Positions 8,069 to 17,500 of a stretch of DNA of 32,468 nucleotides are shown piece by piece. The stretch is taken from NCBI GenBank assembly GCA_020631045.1, contig JAHDHZ010000028.1:1-32468 (forward strand), given 5' to 3'. The DNA is from Flavobacteriales bacterium (GTDB taxonomy: Bacteria > Bacteroidota > Bacteroidia > Flavobacteriales_G > JALEGO01). Made by a program: the position numbers and the translations under genes. The notes beneath the pieces were generated by a model that worked only from the letters and a program-made list of their open reading frames with translations, was not told the DNA's origin and searched no databases. Every line of letters starts with the position of its first letter. Position 1 is the stretch's first letter.

Positions 8069-8608
8069 GTGTTGGGTCTATACCTTAAAGCATTTCACGT
8101 TGTATTTGTAGTTACTTGGTTTGCAGGATTGTTCTACATTGTGCGTTTGTTTGTGCATTTTAAAGAGTCTGAAAAGCTAGACATTCAAGCCCAAAAGGTA
8201 CTTAAGAAACAATACCAGAAAATGGCCAAAGGTCTATGGTTGGGCATTACTTATCCTTCAATGCTATTGACCTTGATTCTGGGAACAGCACTTGCTCATA
8301 CTTATGGATTTTGGGCTATGAAATGGTTGCATCTCAAACTTGCCTTTGTGCTTGGGTTGGTATGTTATCATTTTTACTGTGCTAAGCTTTACAGAGATGT
8401 AATGAGTGATGCATTAAAAATTAGTTCTTTTCAACTCAGATTATATAATGAACTTGCTTCAGTATTTTTATTTGCCATTGTTTTTATTGTGATTTTTAAG
8501 AATTTAATTTTTCAGGCCTCTTTTACCATAGGCATTATTCTTCTCATACTTTTACTCGTGATTGCCATTTATTTATTTCAGAAAAAAAGAACTCAAGGAA
8601 ATGGATAA
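8069..8608 (+). CDS. hemJ: HemJ-type protoporphyrinogen oxidase (CopD-like membrane protein)
   Basis: This is a 179-residue integral membrane protein of the HemJ/UPF0093 family, which oxidises protoporphyrinogen IX to protoporphyrin IX in heme synthesis. Family features are a conserved His in helix 1 followed by WFAGLFYIVRLFVH (about residues 9-31), a conserved KWLHLKLAFVLGL segment (about 89) and LRLYNELASVFLFAIVF (about 124-140). Hydrophobic helices run throughout, with one extra C-terminal helix (about 150-172). It starts at GTG 8069, 1 nt after the amidase stop, and its last 8 nt overlap the next gene. No other heme genes lie nearby, so the tight packing probably reflects cotranscription without shared function. 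Confidence 0.82.
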   Translation: MLGLYLKAFHVVFVVTWFAGLFYIVRLFVHFKESEKLDIQAQKVLKKQYQKMAKGLWLGITYPSMLLTLILGTALAHTYGFWAMKWLHLKLAFVLGLVCYHFYCAKLYRDVMSDALKISSFQLRLYNELASVFLFAIVFIVIFKNLIFQASFTIGIILLILLLVIAIYLFQKKRTQGNG

Positions 8609-9839
8609 AGAATTTATCATATTCATAAGTATTATATACGTAATTCTTTTCTTTATTGATCTCTATGTCTTTAAAGGCATTGCATTGCTCTTTAAGAAAA
8701 GGCCTTCTTTGTTTTCTTATCTGTACTGGGCGTATTCTATTACAGTTTATGTTGGATTGGCTTACGTCTTTTTAGGAGGTGATCCCATACAAGCCATTAA
8801 AGAAAATGGTTATGGTTTTTTTAATACAGTAACAGGATTAATGTTTCTATCGGTAATCCCAAAGCTTGTATTTGTAGCCTTTCATTTTTTAGAAGATATA
8901 AGTTTCATTCCTTTTTTAGTAAAAAACAGCTTGCAAAGTTCTGCACCCAAAATTTCGAGATACACTTTTATCACTCGCCTAGGTTTATATATTGCCGCCA
9001 TACCGTTTATTTCTGTTTTGTATGGGATACTCAAAGGAAGGTTTGCTCAAAAGGTCGAGCATGTTACCCTCAAGCTTTCAACCCTTCCCAAGGCCTTTGA
9101 TAAGCTTAAGATTGTTCAGATTTCAGATGCTCATTTAGGGAGTTTTTGCAATCAGTACGACAAATTAAAACCTGCTTTTGATAAAATCAATGCCTTGAAG
9201 CCTGACCTTGTTTTCTTTACAGGTGATTTGGTGAACCACTTTGCCTTTGAAGCACAAGGCTGGCAACCTTACTTTAAATCAATCAAAGCAACCATAGGTA
9301 AGTTTGCAGTGCTGGGCAATCACGATTACAGTGATTATATGTCTTGGGATTCTATCGAAGAGAAACAGCAAAATCTTGAACAACTTAAACAATTTTACAT
9401 TGACACTGACTTTCGCTTATTGCTCAATGAGCATGTCGAAATTATTAGAGATGATCAGCGCATTCATGTGCTTGGGGTTGAAAATTGGGGTAAGGGTGGA
9501 TTTGCTAAATATGGTAGACTTGATTTGGCATTAAAGGATAGTCCTAAAGATTATTTTCAGTTGTTACTCTCTCACGACCCATCGCACTGGGACGAGAAAG
9601 TGTTAAAAGACTCAAATATTGACCTTACTTTTTCTGGACATACTCATGGTATGCAATTCGGAATCAACTTAGGCAAGTTAAAATACAGCCCTGTTCAGCA
9701 TCGTTATCCTAGGTGGATGGGTCTTTACAAACAAGCTGGTCAATATTTATATGTAAATAGGGGTTTAGGGTTTCTTGGATTCCCTGGTAGAGTGGGTATG
9801 TCTCCTGAGGTCACACTTATTGAGCTTGAGTGCGCATAA
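8601..9839 (+). CDS. Membrane-anchored metallophosphoesterase (YaeI/YkuE-like)
   Basis: This 412-residue protein has several N-terminal membrane helices (about 1-130), followed by a calcineurin-like phosphoesterase domain. The metal-binding motifs are all present in order: DAH in ISDAHLGS (about 176), TGDLVN (about 207), LGNHDY (about 237), LLLSHDP (about 321) and SGHTHG (about 345). Related YaeI/YkuE/LpxG proteins act on lipid pyrophosphates or similar envelope substrates; the substrate here is unknown. I chose ATG 8601 because an AAGGAA ribosome-binding sequence sits immediately before it and the first helix begins right after. It overlaps the 3' end of hemJ by 8 nt. It ends the 5567-9839 gene run. 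Confidence 0.85.
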   Translation: MDKEFIIFISIIYVILFFIDLYVFKGIALLFKKRPSLFSYLYWAYSITVYVGLAYVFLGGDPIQAIKENGYGFFNTVTGLMFLSVIPKLVFVAFHFLEDISFIPFLVKNSLQSSAPKISRYTFITRLGLYIAAIPFISVLYGILKGRFAQKVEHVTLKLSTLPKAFDKLKIVQISDAHLGSFCNQYDKLKPAFDKINALKPDLVFFTGDLVNHFAFEAQGWQPYFKSIKATIGKFAVLGNHDYSDYMSWDSIEEKQQNLEQLKQFYIDTDFRLLLNEHVEIIRDDQRIHVLGVENWGKGGFAKYGRLDLALKDSPKDYFQLLLSHDPSHWDEKVLKDSNIDLTFSGHTHGMQFGINLGKLKYSPVQHRYPRWMGLYKQAGQYLYVNRGLGFLGFPGRVGMSPEVTLIELECA

Positions 9840-9958
9840 ATTTTTAACAAGCCCTTCTTCATAAAATTTGTTAATGTTTTTAAACAAAAGACCCTAGGTT
9901 TTTAGTTCAATTTTTTTATCATTGTTATAAGGGCGAACTGTTTCGGTGTATGTAACTA

Positions 9959-9993
9959 CTTGTTAAACAAGGTCTTCACAAAACTAAATTTTG
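9959..9993 (+). promoter_or_regulatory. Putative rpoD promoter with a palindrome over its -33 element
   Basis: TTG at 9960-9962 is followed after 22 nt by TAAATTTTG at 9985-9993, a near match to the Bacteroidota -7 box, 28 nt before the rpoD ATG. A perfect palindrome, CTTGTT-A-AACAAG (9959-9971), covers the TTG. A related AT-only inverted repeat, TTAACAA-N17-TTGTTAA, lies upstream at 9844-9874. An operator is possible but unproven. Confidence 0.45.
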
Positions 9994-10021
9994 CCTCAAA
10001 TCGAAAAAACACAAGAATAAA

Positions 10022-10882
10022 ATGAGACAATTAAAAATAACAAAACAATTAACAAACCGAGACAGTAAATCAATTGACAAGTACTTAAGTGATGTTTCTA
10101 AAGAAGAAATGATTACTCCAGAAGAAGAAGTTTCTTTGGCTGTAAGAATTAAGCAAGGTGACAATGCAGCTTTAAATGCGCTTGTAAATGCAAATTTGCG
10201 TTTTGTGATTTCTGTAGCTAAGCAATATCAAGGTCATGGCTTAACACTTGAAGATCTAATTGCTGAAGGCAATATTGGTTTGATTACTGCTGCCAAAAGG
10301 TTTGATGAGACCAAAGGATTTAAGTTTATTTCTTATGCCGTATGGTGGATTCGCCAATCAATTATGCAGGCTATTGCAGAAAATTCAAGAGTTGTAAGAC
10401 TTCCATTAAACAAGGTAAGCGCGATTCAAAAAATTTCTCAGGCGTATTCAAAGCTTGAGCAAGAGTTTGAGCGTGCTCCATCACATGAAGAGTTAGGTGA
10501 AATGTTAGAGCAGCCCGCTACAACCATTTCAAACTTATTCTCATATTCTCAAAAGCAACTATCAGTAGACGCTCCTTTAGTTGAGGGAGAAGAGAATAGC
10601 CTTTTAAATGTGCTTTCTAGTGAGACAACAACCAATCCTATGCGTGGATTAATTCAAAACTCTTTGTGTACTGATATTGAGAGAGTACTTGAAACTTTAA
10701 AGCCAAGAGAGGCAGATGTGATTCGTTTTTCATTCGGCTTAAACGGACAATTGCCTATGACTTTAGAAGAAATAGCCAATCGTTTAGATTTAACACGTGA
10801 ACGCATTCGTCAAATTAGAGAAAAAGGGTTACGTGTATTAAGAAAAAAATTAAACTCTGATTTATTAAAACACTATTTATAA
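10022..10882 (+). CDS. rpoD: Primary RNA polymerase sigma factor (RpoD/SigA, Bacteroidota type)
   Basis: This is a 286-residue sigma-70 factor that lacks the long N-terminal region 1.1 of E. coli RpoD, as is normal for the Bacteroidota housekeeping sigma. Region 1.2 is at about 16-45. Region 2 contains NLRFVISVAKQYQGHG and LIAEGNIGLITAAKRFD (about 59-95), followed by FISYAVWWIRQSIMQAI (about 100-116), which melts and recognises the -7 box. Region 3 follows (about 125-200). Region 4.2 has the helix-turn-helix LEEIANRLDLTRERIRQI (about 243-265). This factor is expected to read the TAnnTTTG boxes listed here. ATG 10022 matches the family's MRQLKITKQ start. Its transcript ends at the terminator at 10910-10941. 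Confidence 0.96.
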   Translation: MRQLKITKQLTNRDSKSIDKYLSDVSKEEMITPEEEVSLAVRIKQGDNAALNALVNANLRFVISVAKQYQGHGLTLEDLIAEGNIGLITAAKRFDETKGFKFISYAVWWIRQSIMQAIAENSRVVRLPLNKVSAIQKISQAYSKLEQEFERAPSHEELGEMLEQPATTISNLFSYSQKQLSVDAPLVEGEENSLLNVLSSETTTNPMRGLIQNSLCTDIERVLETLKPREADVIRFSFGLNGQLPMTLEEIANRLDLTRERIRQIREKGLRVLRKKLNSDLLKHYL

Positions 10883-10909
10883 GCGTAGAAAAATATTTTT
10901 TAAAATTTT

Positions 10910-10941
10910 AAAGCCTCTTTTGTCAAAGGGGCTTTTTTTTT
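10910..10941 (+). terminator. Rho-independent terminator after rpoD
   Basis: An 11-bp stem (AAAGCCTCTTT with AAAGGGGCTTT, one G-T pair) encloses a TGTC loop and runs into a T tract of nine. It lies 28 nt after the rpoD stop. The T tract abuts TATCTTG at 10941-10947, a poor -7 match just before the next gene's ATG. Confidence 0.88.
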
Positions 10942-10952
10942 ATCTTGTAAAT

Positions 10953-13900
10953 ATGAGGAGATTAGTTTTTATTGTTTGTCTTGCAGGTCTTTACATTGGT
11001 TTATGTGCACAACATGTGCCAAATTTTTTTGAGATTAACCAACAAAAACAAAAGCAACTTTCAATTTTAATTCAAGAAAGAAATTATAGAAGTCACAATT
11101 TACATGAGCATGAAGATGGAGCATTGACAAAATATAATAGATGGTATTATACATGGAGATATCGTGTTGGTCAACAAGGTGAAATGAACACTGGCTCAAA
11201 AAAAGCAGCTGAATATTTTCAAAAAACTCCTCCAAATTGTTCGTCAAATGCAGATGATCAAATCAATTGGCAAAATTTAGGGCCTTTAAATTCAGACGGT
11301 GCTTTGAGTGGGGCTAAAAATTGTTACTCTTCAGGTGGTGTTGCTGGCAAACAAAATCAAGGTAGAATAGAGTCAATAAATGCAGATCCAACAAATCCTA
11401 ATATTGTACTTTCAGGAGGGTATAACGGAGGAGTTTGGAAAAGTATTAATGGTGGTCAAACATGGTATAATACAACCGATGATGAAGGCTTTTCTGTTTT
11501 TGGAATTACAGCAATTATTCGTCATCCTGACGATAAAAATACTATTTATGCTTCTACATCTGTTGGTGGAGGTTTGTGGGAAAGTGGCCGGGCTGTCTAT
11601 GGGATGGGGGTAATTGTTTCTTTTGATGGAGGAGAGAGCTGGCAAACTACAGGCTTAAACTTCTCTAGCTTTGGTGTTTGGACCAGTCAAATTAGTCAGA
11701 TAGCAATTGATCCTAACTCTACATTGAATAATACAATTATCTATGCAACATCTCCTAGAAGAGTATACAGGTGGCAAGGTAATCATCAAGCAAGTAGCCA
11801 ATGGCAAGAGATTTTTTATAATAACTCATATCAATCAGGTCCTTTATGGTATGGTAGTATTGCAAATAATGATGTTGTAGTTGATTTTTACGGAACATGT
11901 TGGTTTACAAACAGAGATGGATTATATAAATACAAAAATGGGGTTGTCTCATTGGTTGATAATTATACTGTGCCTTTGCCCTATCAAGATTATGATTCTA
12001 ATTGTATGCATGGTCAATCTCATGTTAGGCATGATTTTAATATAGAGAGAAACAATCAAAATCACATTGTTTTTGTTGTTTCTATGACAAGACAAGAAGG
12101 TTCTACTTGTGCGGCAACTAGGCGAACTTATTTGTATAAATCTATAGACGGAGGTCAAAATTGGTCTGAGCCAAAAGAAATTACGGCAAGTGCATATTAT
12201 AATGCTTCTGCAAAAGCGCCTCAATTTGCTGTTAGTGCTAATAATTCAGATAGAATATATATTGAGCGCAATGGCCGATGTGTTCATGTTTCTGAAGATT
12301 TCGGAAACACGTTTATTGAAATGGATAACAGTCAAAATCATGTTGATGTTCGTTGTATATATGCATATTCAGGATCAGGGAATGATGATGTGGTATTTTT
12401 AGGAACAGACGGAGGCATATCAAAAACAATTGATGGGTTAAATTGGATTGATATTTCTGGTCAAAATATGTCTATTGCTAATTTTTATGGTTTGGGCATT
12501 TCTCAAACTGATGATCAATTAATTATGGCGGGAGCCCAGGATGGTAGCATTAACATGTATCGTAATGGTGAATGGTTTGAAACAAGACCAGGCGGAGACA
12601 ACGGTGAATGTCTTATCAATCCATTCAATAATAACATGATATACCAACAATCTCAAAATTATGTTATGCGTACAACGTTAAATGATAATAACACGGTTAG
12701 TTACAGTTCAATTAATGGAGATGTACACTATGTAGGTGGGTGGATGAACCCCATGCACTGGAACCCTAGTGTAGAGAATGAGTTTTTTATTGGTGTAAAA
12801 AATCTTTTTGTTGGTAATTCAGACAATAGCTCGTTGACAATTATTGAAGATACAAGTATACATCCTGCAAGAAATATCTCATCAGTAGCTGTTTCTGAAA
12901 ATAATAAAGATATTGTTTACTATACAACAGATGGATATGTCTGGGGAAGCTCTGCTAGCAATTATGATGGAGTTTTTAAAGCAACAAGAGACGCCGCAGG
13001 CGATTGGTCAATAGAAGATATTACAGCTAATTTAAGAGTTCAAGTTCATGGCAAAATAGGGTTAAAAGAACCCATTACTGATATTGAAGTTGATCAGTAT
13101 GATGAGAATAGAATATGGATTACTCGAGGATCTTTTTCTTCTGGTTCTAAAGTATATTATTCTGATAATGGAGGATTGAGTTGGCAAAATATGACGAAGA
13201 CAGGTTTGCCAAACTTTCCCATTACAGCAATATGTTATCAAGCCCTTTCAAACGATAGATTATATGTCGGGGGTGATGGAGGAGTCTTTTTTTACGACAA
13301 ACCTCAAGATTGTTGGATCAGATATGGCAACAACGGACCACAATGTATGGTAAATGACATGGAAATTAATCAGTGTGCCCAAAAACTTGTTTTGGCGACT
13401 CATGGAAGGGGTGTTTGGCAAGCAGATTTAATCAATGATTATGATCCTATAAAATTATCTGATCAGCTAATAATATGGAATAAAGACATGACGGTAGCTT
13501 CTGATATTATCGTTCAAGCAGGTTCAACATTGCGCATTTCAAATGCAGTTATAAATATGGCTAAGAATACAAGCATTATTCTTGAGCCTTCTGCGCGCCT
13601 AGAGGTTTTTAATTCAACATTGACCAATATGTGTGGATATACATGGAAAGGAATTCAAGTACAAGGCAATCAAAATGCACCTCAAGATCAGGCTTTTCAA
13701 GCCAAGCTTGTTTTAAATAATTCTACGATAGAGTTTGCAGATGAAGCTATTTCAACAAGTAAACCAGGTACACAGGTCAATAATGGAGGAATCATAGAGG
13801 CTAAAAGAACAAAATTCTTAAACAATAAAAGAAGCGTTGAGTTTGTGAGTTATGGTTTAGAGCCATCTAAAAGCTATTTTGAACTTTGTGATTTCATTGT

Positions 13901-15665
13901 TGATTCAAATTATAGACATCTAAACTCATTGCTTTACCATGTTAGTCTGTGGGATATTTCAGGAGTAAAATTTAAAGGCTGTAGTTTTGAAATTAAAGAC
14001 CAGTCTTGGAATTATTCTTTAAGAAACATAGCAATAAATGCTTATGATGCTACTTTTTCAGTTGATCATTTGTGTCAACATGGTATCAATGGTTGTATTT
14101 TTAAGAAAAGCACATTTAAGGGATTTAACAATGCGGTTGTAGCATTTAATACTGGAACTACTCACACATTTTCAGTGCTTAACTCTGAATTTTCAAATAA
14201 TGTATATGCAGTTGTTTCAACTGCAAATAATTTTTGCAACATCAGAAACAACACCATACAAGTTGGTAAGCCAAATACTGTTGATGCCCCCCAAGAACAT
14301 GAAGGGATCGTTGTATTTAATTCATATGGGTTTAATATTGATCATAATAAAATAAGCCCAAATATTTTTACTGAATATCCTGTTACAATAGGTATTAGAG
14401 TGAATGATTCAAGGTATTTAAATGAAGTGTATCACAATGAGTTTGAAAAGCAATTGAATAACGAGAATAGGTTTTATGCAAATATGGCAAATGGATATAA
14501 TAGAGACTTTTTCTTCACGGGAAAAGGGCTTAAATATCATTGTAATGTAAATAAAAACAACCTTAACAACGGGCGAGATTTTTCAATATCAGGGCAAGGA
14601 ATATCAAGCCAATTAGGAAGCCCCAATTTGCCTGCTGGAAATATATTTTCATGGGCAGACTCTAATTCAAATACTTTGAGCGGCAGCGATTTTTTTAACA
14701 GTTCTCTAAGTAATATCACATATTATTATACAAATTTTTCTAGACAAGAGCCTAAAAACTATGTTCAGTTAAGTCCTATTCAAATAGCATCAAATCGATA
14801 TTGCCCTGTGCGTTATTACCCAGTAGATATTGCAATAGGCGGTAGTTCAGCCTTGAAAATAACTCCTTTTATTGATCAATCTATATTTGAAGATCTTAAT
14901 CAGAAAACAACACAACTAAGAGAGCTCAAAAAACTAAACAAAACAGATGAAATCATGAAGATTGAGCATGAATTGTTTGATTTAGATAAACAGTTTGCTG
15001 CCTTACTGTTTTTAAATAAAAATTCTTTAGATAACTGGTTAGACTGGTCAAAATCAAAACAATTGCCTATCGCATCAATTACGCCAGTGTTAGTTTTAAT
15101 TCAAAAACAAGAATACTTGAAAGCAAAGCAATTTATAGAGAGATTAAGGTTTGATCAGGTCGCTGAGATTATGCAAAAACAAGATTTTGAGCGTCTTAAA
15201 AAGATTTTTTTAATTAGAATCTCTGAGTTAGAGCAAGGAAATACAATTTTTGAGTTTTCTCAGCAAAGCATTCAAGAACTTTCAGAGATCAGTGAGTATT
15301 CTGGTATTTCACAGTACTACGCAAATTCATTATTAAATGCAAATGGTATTATGGCTTTTAAAAAACCTGTCTATTCTGATTTCAATAAAGAGTCTAGTTT
15401 AGATTTAGTGAGTCAACGAAAGTTTAAAGTCTTTCCTAACCCTACATCTGATATTATTAATATAGAATCTTTAGAACAAATTGATAATTCATATAGTGTT
15501 CGTCTAATAGGTGTTGATGGAAGATTAATTCAACAAAAAACAATGTCAAATAAAAATGATTTAATTTCATTTGATTGTAGCTCACTAAAAAGTGGAAGCT
15601 ATCTTTTACAAATTGAACAACAAGGAAAAATAATTGATTCTCAGAATTTTATTTTATCAAAATAA
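10953..15665 (+). CDS. Large T9SS cargo: Asp-box (BNR/VPS10-like) propeller + parallel beta-helix + type A sorting domain
   Basis: This is a 1570-residue secreted protein. A signal peptide (about 1-20, ending LCA) is followed by a region at about 105-825 with repeated Asp-box motifs: SINGGQTW, SFDGGESW, SIDGGQNW and SDNGGLSW. These indicate a sialidase/VPS10-type beta-propeller, probably for glycan or protein binding; I cannot point to sialidase catalytic arginines. Residues about 840-1290 look like a right-handed beta-helix (short strands with recurrent Asn and small residues). A charged helical segment follows at about 1305-1465. The C-terminus (about 1495-1570) is a type A T9SS sorting domain, with VFPNPTSDIINIE and LKSGSYLLQI. 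I place the start at ATG 10953, since anything further upstream would read through the rpoD terminator. The function is unknown beyond surface binding. Confidence 0.85.
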   Translation: MRRLVFIVCLAGLYIGLCAQHVPNFFEINQQKQKQLSILIQERNYRSHNLHEHEDGALTKYNRWYYTWRYRVGQQGEMNTGSKKAAEYFQKTPPNCSSNADDQINWQNLGPLNSDGALSGAKNCYSSGGVAGKQNQGRIESINADPTNPNIVLSGGYNGGVWKSINGGQTWYNTTDDEGFSVFGITAIIRHPDDKNTIYASTSVGGGLWESGRAVYGMGVIVSFDGGESWQTTGLNFSSFGVWTSQISQIAIDPNSTLNNTIIYATSPRRVYRWQGNHQASSQWQEIFYNNSYQSGPLWYGSIANNDVVVDFYGTCWFTNRDGLYKYKNGVVSLVDNYTVPLPYQDYDSNCMHGQSHVRHDFNIERNNQNHIVFVVSMTRQEGSTCAATRRTYLYKSIDGGQNWSEPKEITASAYYNASAKAPQFAVSANNSDRIYIERNGRCVHVSEDFGNTFIEMDNSQNHVDVRCIYAYSGSGNDDVVFLGTDGGISKTIDGLNWIDISGQNMSIANFYGLGISQTDDQLIMAGAQDGSINMYRNGEWFETRPGGDNGECLINPFNNNMIYQQSQNYVMRTTLNDNNTVSYSSINGDVHYVGGWMNPMHWNPSVENEFFIGVKNLFVGNSDNSSLTIIEDTSIHPARNISSVAVSENNKDIVYYTTDGYVWGSSASNYDGVFKATRDAAGDWSIEDITANLRVQVHGKIGLKEPITDIEVDQYDENRIWITRGSFSSGSKVYYSDNGGLSWQNMTKTGLPNFPITAICYQALSNDRLYVGGDGGVFFYDKPQDCWIRYGNNGPQCMVNDMEINQCAQKLVLATHGRGVWQADLINDYDPIKLSDQLIIWNKDMTVASDIIVQAGSTLRISNAVINMAKNTSIILEPSARLEVFNSTLTNMCGYTWKGIQVQGNQNAPQDQAFQAKLVLNNSTIEFADEAISTSKPGTQVNNGGIIEAKRTKFLNNKRSVEFVSYGLEPSKSYFELCDFIVDSNYRHLNSLLYHVSLWDISGVKFKGCSFEIKDQSWNYSLRNIAINAYDATFSVDHLCQHGINGCIFKKSTFKGFNNAVVAFNTGTTHTFSVLNSEFSNNVYAVVSTANNFCNIRNNTIQVGKPNTVDAPQEHEGIVVFNSYGFNIDHNKISPNIFTEYPVTIGIRVNDSRYLNEVYHNEFEKQLNNENRFYANMANGYNRDFFFTGKGLKYHCNVNKNNLNNGRDFSISGQGISSQLGSPNLPAGNIFSWADSNSNTLSGSDFFNSSLSNITYYYTNFSRQEPKNYVQLSPIQIASNRYCPVRYYPVDIAIGGSSALKITPFIDQSIFEDLNQKTTQLRELKKLNKTDEIMKIEHELFDLDKQFAALLFLNKNSLDNWLDWSKSKQLPIASITPVLVLIQKQEYLKAKQFIERLRFDQVAEIMQKQDFERLKKIFLIRISELEQGNTIFEFSQQSIQELSEISEYSGISQYYANSLLNANGIMAFKKPVYSDFNKESSLDLVSQRKFKVFPNPTSDIINIESLEQIDNSYSVRLIGVDGRLIQQKTMSNKNDLISFDCSSLKSGSYLLQIEQQGKIIDSQNFILSK

Positions 15666-15746
15666 TCCTATCAAGAAAATCTGTCGTTACAACCATAATT
15701 GTATACTCAGCATCTGGCCCAGCTTAGTTGCATCTACCTGATAAGA

Positions 15747-17465
15747 TCATGATTTATCTTCGAATCGCAAATCTTTGACCATCAACTGCAAACTGACCTG
15801 ACCTCTGAAATAATTTTCTTCTAGGGTGTACAATACAGAAAAGGGTTCTTCTGCTTTTATTCTAGGCAAATGTTTAGCCAAAGAAAATCCGATACCATTG
15901 AAAATAACATCTGGGTGCTGAGCCTGACAAAGTTCAAATTTTACATGGGTTTGATCTGCTCCCACCGCACGAGTGCCCCCCGCATCTACAACACCACGAG
16001 TCACAAACACAGGTTTTAAATTGTATGGTCCGAACGGAGCCATTTGTTTTAAAATGCGCATAAATTTTGGAGTGATTTGCTCAAAATCAATCAAGGCATC
16101 TACTTCAATTTTAGGCTTGAGTTGCTCTTCTAAAATAGTCTTTGAGACATAAGCCTCAAATTTTTGACGAAAAGCCTCAATGTTCTCTGGTTTAATAGTG
16201 AGCCCCGCAGCGTACTTATGCCCGCCAAACTGCTCTAAAACATCTGAACAGGCATCAATGGCCTTGTAAACATTGTAATTTTTTACAGAACGGGCAGAAC
16301 CTGCTGCTTTTTCACCGCTTTTGGTAAACACAATGGTGGGGCGGTAATGTGTCTCAATCAAACGTGAGGCGACGATTCCGATGACTCCCTTATGCCAATT
16401 TTCATGATAAACTACTGTTGATTTGGCTTGTTTTAGAAACGCGTCGTTTTTGATCATCTCAAGGGCCTGGGCGGTAGTTTGTCTATCGAGTGCTTTGCGG
16501 TCTTCGTTGTAGGTGTGAATTTGCTCAGAAAGCACCTTTGCTTTTTGCTCATCTTGGTGCGAGAGCAAAGCGACTGCTTCATGCGCATGCTTAAGCCTTC
16601 CTGCCGCATTGATTCTTGGCCCTATTTTAAATACAATGTCTTCAACCTCAATGGGTTTTTCTTTATTCATTTTGGCAGTTTGCAACAACCCCATTACCCC
16701 TAGGTTAGCTGCATTATTCATTTTTTCAAGTGCAAAGTAAGTGATCACGCGGTTCTCACCAGTAATCGGTACAATGTCACAGCAAATAGCGATTCCAACC
16801 AAATCAATAAAATCAAAAACTTCTTGCTCGTCAATATTTTGCTGTTTAGCATATGCCAGACACAGTTTAAAACCAATACCACAACCCGGAAGCTCTTTGT
16901 AAGGATAGGGGCAATCTGACTGTTTAGGATTGATAATCGCCTGCGCTTTAGGTAGGTCTTTGCCAGGTGTATGGTGATCACAAATAATCACATCAATGCC
17001 TAATGCATTAGCCTTGTCTACTTTGTCTACTGCCTTAATGCCACAATCAAGAGTAATGATGAGGGTACAGTTTTCTTCTTTGGCTTTCTCAATACCCGCA
17101 AACGAAAGGCCGTATCCTTCTTTGTAGCGATCAGGAATATAGTACATCAAGTTTTTATAGTACTTTGATAAAAATCCATACACCAACGAAACAGAAGTAG
17201 AGCCATCGACATCATAATCGCCATAGATCATGATTTTCTCTTCATTTTTTATGGCAGTAGACAACCGATCAATACCCTTTTGCATGTCTTTCATCAAAAA
17301 CGGATCATGCAACATCTCAAGAGAAGGCCTAAAAAACGTTTTGGCTTTCTCAAATGAATCAATGCCTCTTAAAACCAACAACTCAGCAAGGGTCTGATCT
17401 ATACCTAATGCTTGTGCAAGTGTTGCAGCTTTAGTAGGGTTTGCTTGTAAAAATCGCCAGTTCAT
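15747..17465 (-). CDS. recJ: Single-stranded-DNA-specific exonuclease RecJ
   Basis: RecJ is a 5'-3' single-strand DNA exonuclease used in RecF-pathway recombination and in mismatch and base-excision repair. The 572 residues fit the family. The DHH-domain motifs are present: YGDYDVDG (about residue 79), LDCG (about 136), CDHHTPG (about 156) and the IAICCDIVPI metal-binding Asp (about 231). The DHHA1 domain has GSARSV and GGHKYAAGL (about 391-420), and an OB-type C-terminal region follows. ATG 17465 is preferred over an in-frame TTG at 17474, because a perfect TATATTTG box lies at 17479-17472, just before it and across the TTG. It is divergent from the GT-C-like gene, with 35 nt between start codons. 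Confidence 0.95.
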   Translation of the reverse strand: MNWRFLQANPTKAATLAQALGIDQTLAELLVLRGIDSFEKAKTFFRPSLEMLHDPFLMKDMQKGIDRLSTAIKNEEKIMIYGDYDVDGSTSVSLVYGFLSKYYKNLMYYIPDRYKEGYGLSFAGIEKAKEENCTLIITLDCGIKAVDKVDKANALGIDVIICDHHTPGKDLPKAQAIINPKQSDCPYPYKELPGCGIGFKLCLAYAKQQNIDEQEVFDFIDLVGIAICCDIVPITGENRVITYFALEKMNNAANLGVMGLLQTAKMNKEKPIEVEDIVFKIGPRINAAGRLKHAHEAVALLSHQDEQKAKVLSEQIHTYNEDRKALDRQTTAQALEMIKNDAFLKQAKSTVVYHENWHKGVIGIVASRLIETHYRPTIVFTKSGEKAAGSARSVKNYNVYKAIDACSDVLEQFGGHKYAAGLTIKPENIEAFRQKFEAYVSKTILEEQLKPKIEVDALIDFEQITPKFMRILKQMAPFGPYNLKPVFVTRGVVDAGGTRAVGADQTHVKFELCQAQHPDVIFNGIGFSLAKHLPRIKAEEPFSVLYTLEENYFRGQVSLQLMVKDLRFEDKS

Positions 17466-17471
17466 GTAAGG

Positions 17472-17479
17472 CAAATATA
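17472..17479 (-). promoter_or_regulatory. Bacteroidota -7 box for recJ
   Basis: TATATTTG on the minus strand exactly matches TAnnTTTG and ends 6 nt before ATG 17465. This predicts a leaderless or near-leaderless recJ mRNA. No standard -33 TTG is visible; its expected position would fall inside the divergent gene. Confidence 0.55.
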
Positions 17480-17484
17480 AACAC

Positions 17485-17492
17485 TACCTTTA
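17485..17492 (+). promoter_or_regulatory. -7-like box for the GT-C-like membrane gene
   Basis: TACCTTTA differs from TAnnTTTG only in the last base. It ends 8 nt before ATG 17501 and lies 5 bp from the recJ box on the opposite strand, so the two polymerase footprints must overlap. Confidence 0.4.
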
Positions 17493-17500
17493 CAATATTG

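Noticed and set aside
15666-15746. Inverted repeat ATCCTATCA / TGATAAGAT as a terminator between the large cargo and recJ
   Set aside because: The arms are 65 nt apart with one mismatch, and there is no T tract after them on either strand.
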